From assembly GCA_034430155.1 (NCBI GenBank), contig DAOUET010000135.1:1-64000 (forward strand): a DNA stretch of 64,000 nucleotides. Direction: 5' to 3'. This document shows, piece after piece, positions 61,282-64,000 of this stretch (position 1 is the first letter of the stretch; the number at the start of each line of letters is the position of its first letter). The DNA comes from DAOUET01 sp034430155 (lineage in GTDB: Bacteria; Chloroflexota; Anaerolineae; Anaerolineales; UBA4823). The position numbers and the translations under genes were made by a program. Under the pieces are notes generated by a model, which was given only the letters and a program-made list of their open reading frames with translations, searched no databases and was not told the origin of the DNA.

Positions 61282-63714
61282 ATGGTCAGTGTTAAGCCGC
61301 TTCAACCAGAACAGCTTTTCCGGCGATGTGACCCTAAACAATTTACCTTTGAAACCACCGATGATCTGCCTGATTTAACCGAGATCATCGGGCAAGCTCG
61401 AGCTACTGAGGCCATCCATTTCGGCATAGGCATCCAGCATGAAGGTTACAATGTCTTTGCCCTCGGACCCAGCGGAGCCGGAAAACGGTCATTGGTGACC
61501 CAGTTCTTTGAAGAAAGAGCCCAATCTGAACCGACACCATCAGAATGGTGCTACATTCACAATTTTGAACATGACTATAAACCTCACGCCATAGCTTTAC
61601 CTGCAGGTATGGGGTCAGTATTCCAGCGAGATATGGAGCAACTAGTCGAAGAAATCCGCAACTCGCTGACTTCGGCTTTCGATAGTGATGAATATCGTGC
61701 CCGCCGGCAAGATGTAGAAGAAGAGTTGCAGGAGAAACAAGAGAAATCTCTGGAAGAAATCAGGAATCAAGCTAAAGAACATGGGTTGTCTCTGATCCGT
61801 ACTCCCGGTGGCTTGGTTTTCGCTCCCGTGCGAGATGGCGAAGTCCTTCCGCCAGAAGAATTCCAAAAGCTTCCCAATGAAGAACGTGAGCGCCTGGAAA
61901 AAAATGTCGAAGAGCTTCAGGAGGAACTTCAAACAATTCTTCAAAAAGTACCGGTCTGGCAGCGTGAACTTCGCAATCGCGTCAGACAACTGAACCGAGA
62001 GACCACCAATTTTGCTGTCAGAGGCCTGATGGAGGAACTTCGACAGAAATATGAGAAATTTCCCGAGGTAGTCGATTACCTCAACAACGTGAAGAAAGAT
62101 GTGGTGGAGAATGCCAGCGATTTTCTACCCAATGATGAAAGTCCCGACGACGAATCCGGAAACCCACTTGCGGCTTTGATGGCTCGTGCTCGCCAGACCT
62201 CCTCGCGGATGAACCGTTATCAGGTCAATTTGCTGGTAGACCACCATTCCTCTCAAGGAGCGCCCGTGGTCTATGAAAATAACCCCACCTATCAAAACCT
62301 GGTCGGTCGGGTCGACCACATCGCCCAGATGGGGGCTCTTACTACCGACTTTACTCTGATAAAACCGGGTGCACTGCACCAGGCTAATGGAGGTTACCTG
62401 ATTCTGGATGCCCGTAAAGTCTTGCAGCAGCCCTACTCGTGGGAAGCGCTTAAACGAGCGTTGGAATCCCACCAGGTTGGCATTGAATCTTTGGGGCAGA
62501 TGCTCAGCCTGATCAGCACTGCCTCCCTCGAACCAGAGCCGATCCCCCTGGACGTAAAAGTAGCCTTGTTGGGTGACCGCATGCTCTATTATATGCTTAG
62601 CAAGTTAGACCCTGACTTCGACGAATTGTTTAAGGTTCAGGTGGACTTTGAAGACCAGATGGATCGCACCACTGAGAATCAGGATTTATACGCTCAACTG
62701 ATAGCTACGTTAATTCGCAAAGATGGTCTGCGAGCCTTTGATCGGGAAGCTGTGGCCTGCGTTATCGAACACAGCGCTCGCATAGTTGGCGATTCTGAAA
62801 AGCTGTCTACTCAGATCCGGGATATATCCAGTTTGTTGCGGGAAGCCAATTATTTTGCTGACCAGAATAGCAATCGCCCGGTCACCTCAACGGACGTCAA
62901 ACGGGCGATTGATGCTCAGATCCGCCGGGCAGATCGCGTAAAGCAAAGGATGCAAGAAAATATCCTTAGAAACATGATTTTCATTGATACTGAAGGCACT
63001 GAGGTTGGTCAGGTCAATGGACTCTCCGTGATCCAGTCGGGTAACTTAGCTTTCGGTACGCCCTCTCGTATTACTGCCCGCGTCCGTCTGGGGGAAGGGG
63101 AAGTCATCGACATTGAACGGGAAGTCGAGTTGAGCGGTCCGATCCATTCCAAAGGGGTTCTGATCCTGACCGGATTTTTAGGCGCTCGCTATGCTACCGA
63201 CCGACCACTCTCTCTTTCAGCCAGCCTGGTCTTCGAACAATCTTATTCGGGTGTCGAAGGCGATAGTGCCTCCTCTACTGAGCTGTACGCTCTACTTTCC
63301 GCGATCTCCGAGGTACCCATCAAACAATCCCTGGCTGTCACTGGATCAGTCAACCAGCATGGTCATATCCAGGCGATCGGTGGTGTAAACGAAAAAGTCG
63401 AAGGTTACTTCGATATCTGTATGCACAGGGGACTTACCGGAGAACAAGGCGTCCTTATTCCAACATCCAATGTAAAGAACCTAATGCTTCGCCAAGACGT
63501 AGTTGATGCAATTAGATCTGGTCAATTTCATATTTACCCAATTGAAACTATTGACCAGGGGATTGAAGTACTCACAGGTATTCCAGCTGGCGAAGCCGAT
63601 GAAGGAGGAAATTATCCTCCAGACACCGTCAATGGGCGGGTGCAAGCCAAGTTGGCCAAACTGGCAGAGAAACGTCAGGAATTCAGCGAAACGGCCAAGG
63701 ATAAGGCAAAATGA
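61282..63714 (+). CDS. Lon-family ATP-dependent protease (LonB/YcbZ-like)
   Basis: An 810-residue protein. An early Walker A (ALGPSGAGKRSL, about 72-83) is split from the rest of the ATPase by a long charged coiled-coil insertion (about 110-260). The C-terminal peptidase has the Lon Ser-Lys dyad in VEGDSASSTELYALLSAIS and GGVNEKVEGYFD. There is no N-terminal Lon substrate domain. It degrades or processes proteins; in vivo targets are unknown. ATG 61282 with GGAGG nine nt upstream is preferred. Overlaps the next gene as ATGA. Confidence 0.9.
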   Translation: MVSVKPLQPEQLFRRCDPKQFTFETTDDLPDLTEIIGQARATEAIHFGIGIQHEGYNVFALGPSGAGKRSLVTQFFEERAQSEPTPSEWCYIHNFEHDYKPHAIALPAGMGSVFQRDMEQLVEEIRNSLTSAFDSDEYRARRQDVEEELQEKQEKSLEEIRNQAKEHGLSLIRTPGGLVFAPVRDGEVLPPEEFQKLPNEERERLEKNVEELQEELQTILQKVPVWQRELRNRVRQLNRETTNFAVRGLMEELRQKYEKFPEVVDYLNNVKKDVVENASDFLPNDESPDDESGNPLAALMARARQTSSRMNRYQVNLLVDHHSSQGAPVVYENNPTYQNLVGRVDHIAQMGALTTDFTLIKPGALHQANGGYLILDARKVLQQPYSWEALKRALESHQVGIESLGQMLSLISTASLEPEPIPLDVKVALLGDRMLYYMLSKLDPDFDELFKVQVDFEDQMDRTTENQDLYAQLIATLIRKDGLRAFDREAVACVIEHSARIVGDSEKLSTQIRDISSLLREANYFADQNSNRPVTSTDVKRAIDAQIRRADRVKQRMQENILRNMIFIDTEGTEVGQVNGLSVIQSGNLAFGTPSRITARVRLGEGEVIDIEREVELSGPIHSKGVLILTGFLGARYATDRPLSLSASLVFEQSYSGVEGDSASSTELYALLSAISEVPIKQSLAVTGSVNQHGHIQAIGGVNEKVEGYFDICMHRGLTGEQGVLIPTSNVKNLMLRQDVVDAIRSGQFHIYPIETIDQGIEVLTGIPAGEADEGGNYPPDTVNGRVQAKLAKLAEKRQEFSETAKDKAK

Positions 63715-64000
63715 GCAGCAAAGAAGAGCCAAAACCTATCCGGCGAATCCTCGTCGCCCTGGACGCCTCCCCGCACAGCCTCGCATCTCTGGAGATGGCA
63801 GCTGCAATGGCCGAAAAATTTGATGCTGAGCTTGTTGGCATCTACATCGAGGATATCAATTTAATCCGGTTGGCTAGGCTACCCATCACTCGTGAAGTGG
63901 GATTCTATTCCGCCAGTTTGCGGCAGGTGGAACTAACTCACGTAGAAAGACAATTGCGAGCTCAGGCAAGGACAGCTCGACGTGCCTTGGCTTTGATAGT
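63711..64000 (+). CDS. Universal stress protein UspA family, partial at window edge
   Basis: The first 96 residues of a Usp protein: RRILVALDASPHSLASLEMAAAMAEKFDAELVGIYIED is the typical opening, with the ATP-contact Asp. The frame runs off the window. The start overlaps the Lon stop codon (ATGA), so the stress protein is translationally coupled to a protease. Confidence 0.88.
   Translation, partial: MSSKEEPKPIRRILVALDASPHSLASLEMAAAMAEKFDAELVGIYIEDINLIRLARLPITREVGFYSASLRQVELTHVERQLRAQARTARRALALI

Overview
The window looks like a chromosomal segment of an anaerobic or facultative member of the Chloroflexota, most likely class Anaerolineae. This is inferred from gene content and was not tested by phylogeny. 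Pointers are a fused gamma-alpha 2-oxoacid:ferredoxin oxidoreductase subunit, a second four-subunit oxidoreductase, a fused NuoCD, pyruvate phosphate dikinase, a large zinc-ribbon/adenylate cyclase/ATPase/TPR protein, glycogen genes with GH57 and GH13 enzymes, and moderate GC. Ribosome binding sites of GGAGG type are common. No rRNA, tRNA, CRISPR array, phage block or intact transposase was seen.

Layout. 1-3777: thioesterase, zinc alcohol dehydrogenase, DinB-like protein and an alpha/alpha-barrel protein. 4199-7010: radical SAM protein, AlkD-like DNA repair protein and an SplB-like radical SAM protein with a C-terminal helix-hairpin-helix. 7049-10268: a GNAT remnant, a GrdB/PrdB-family gene with an in-frame UGA in a UxxC motif (selenoprotein candidate), an EamA transporter and a metallo-beta-lactamase-fold hydrolase. 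10390-14042 (minus): two-subunit oxidoreductase with a GntR/FadR regulator. 14148-22922 (minus): a long gene run iscX-nuoB-nuoCD-nuoI-unknown-mrp-ricT-PIG-L-M20-BtuF-like. It starts at a near-consensus promoter beside a perfect 28-bp palindrome and a divergent cysteine-rich ArsR/SufR-like regulator (23036). 23799-26573: four-subunit oxidoreductase. 27173-29941: PPDK.

30111-32074: sigma70-type promoter, class I cyclic-di-GMP riboswitch, intrinsic terminator and a secreted subtilase with ten 7-residue repeats. 32181-35669: the cyclase/ATPase/TPR protein. 35848-37162: consensus promoter and rplU-rpmA-rpmE, where L31 carries an extension resembling the RNA polymerase alpha C-terminal domain. 37570-40380: tdk, hpt, CCA/poly(A) polymerase. 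40736-49391: signalling genes (receiver, two histidine kinases, OmpR regulator, CpaF-like ATPase, XRE, TPR, GNAT, V4R). 49488-51577: DsbA-like protein, cobalamin adenosyltransferase, small zinc protein, VWA remnant. 51602-59915: malQ, glgC, GH57 and GH13 enzymes of alpha-glucan metabolism. 60185-64000: CbiR-like protein, Lon-family protease and the start of a UspA gene.

An imperfectly palindromic element of about 90 bp with shared ends occurs three times in intergenic DNA (4054, 40503, 54781).

Together the genes suggest ferredoxin-based oxidation of 2-oxoacids, electron entry into a partial complex I, Fe-S assembly under a probable Fe-S-sensing regulator, PPDK linking pyruvate to gluconeogenesis, glycogen storage, and strong investment in cyclic nucleotide and two-component signalling.
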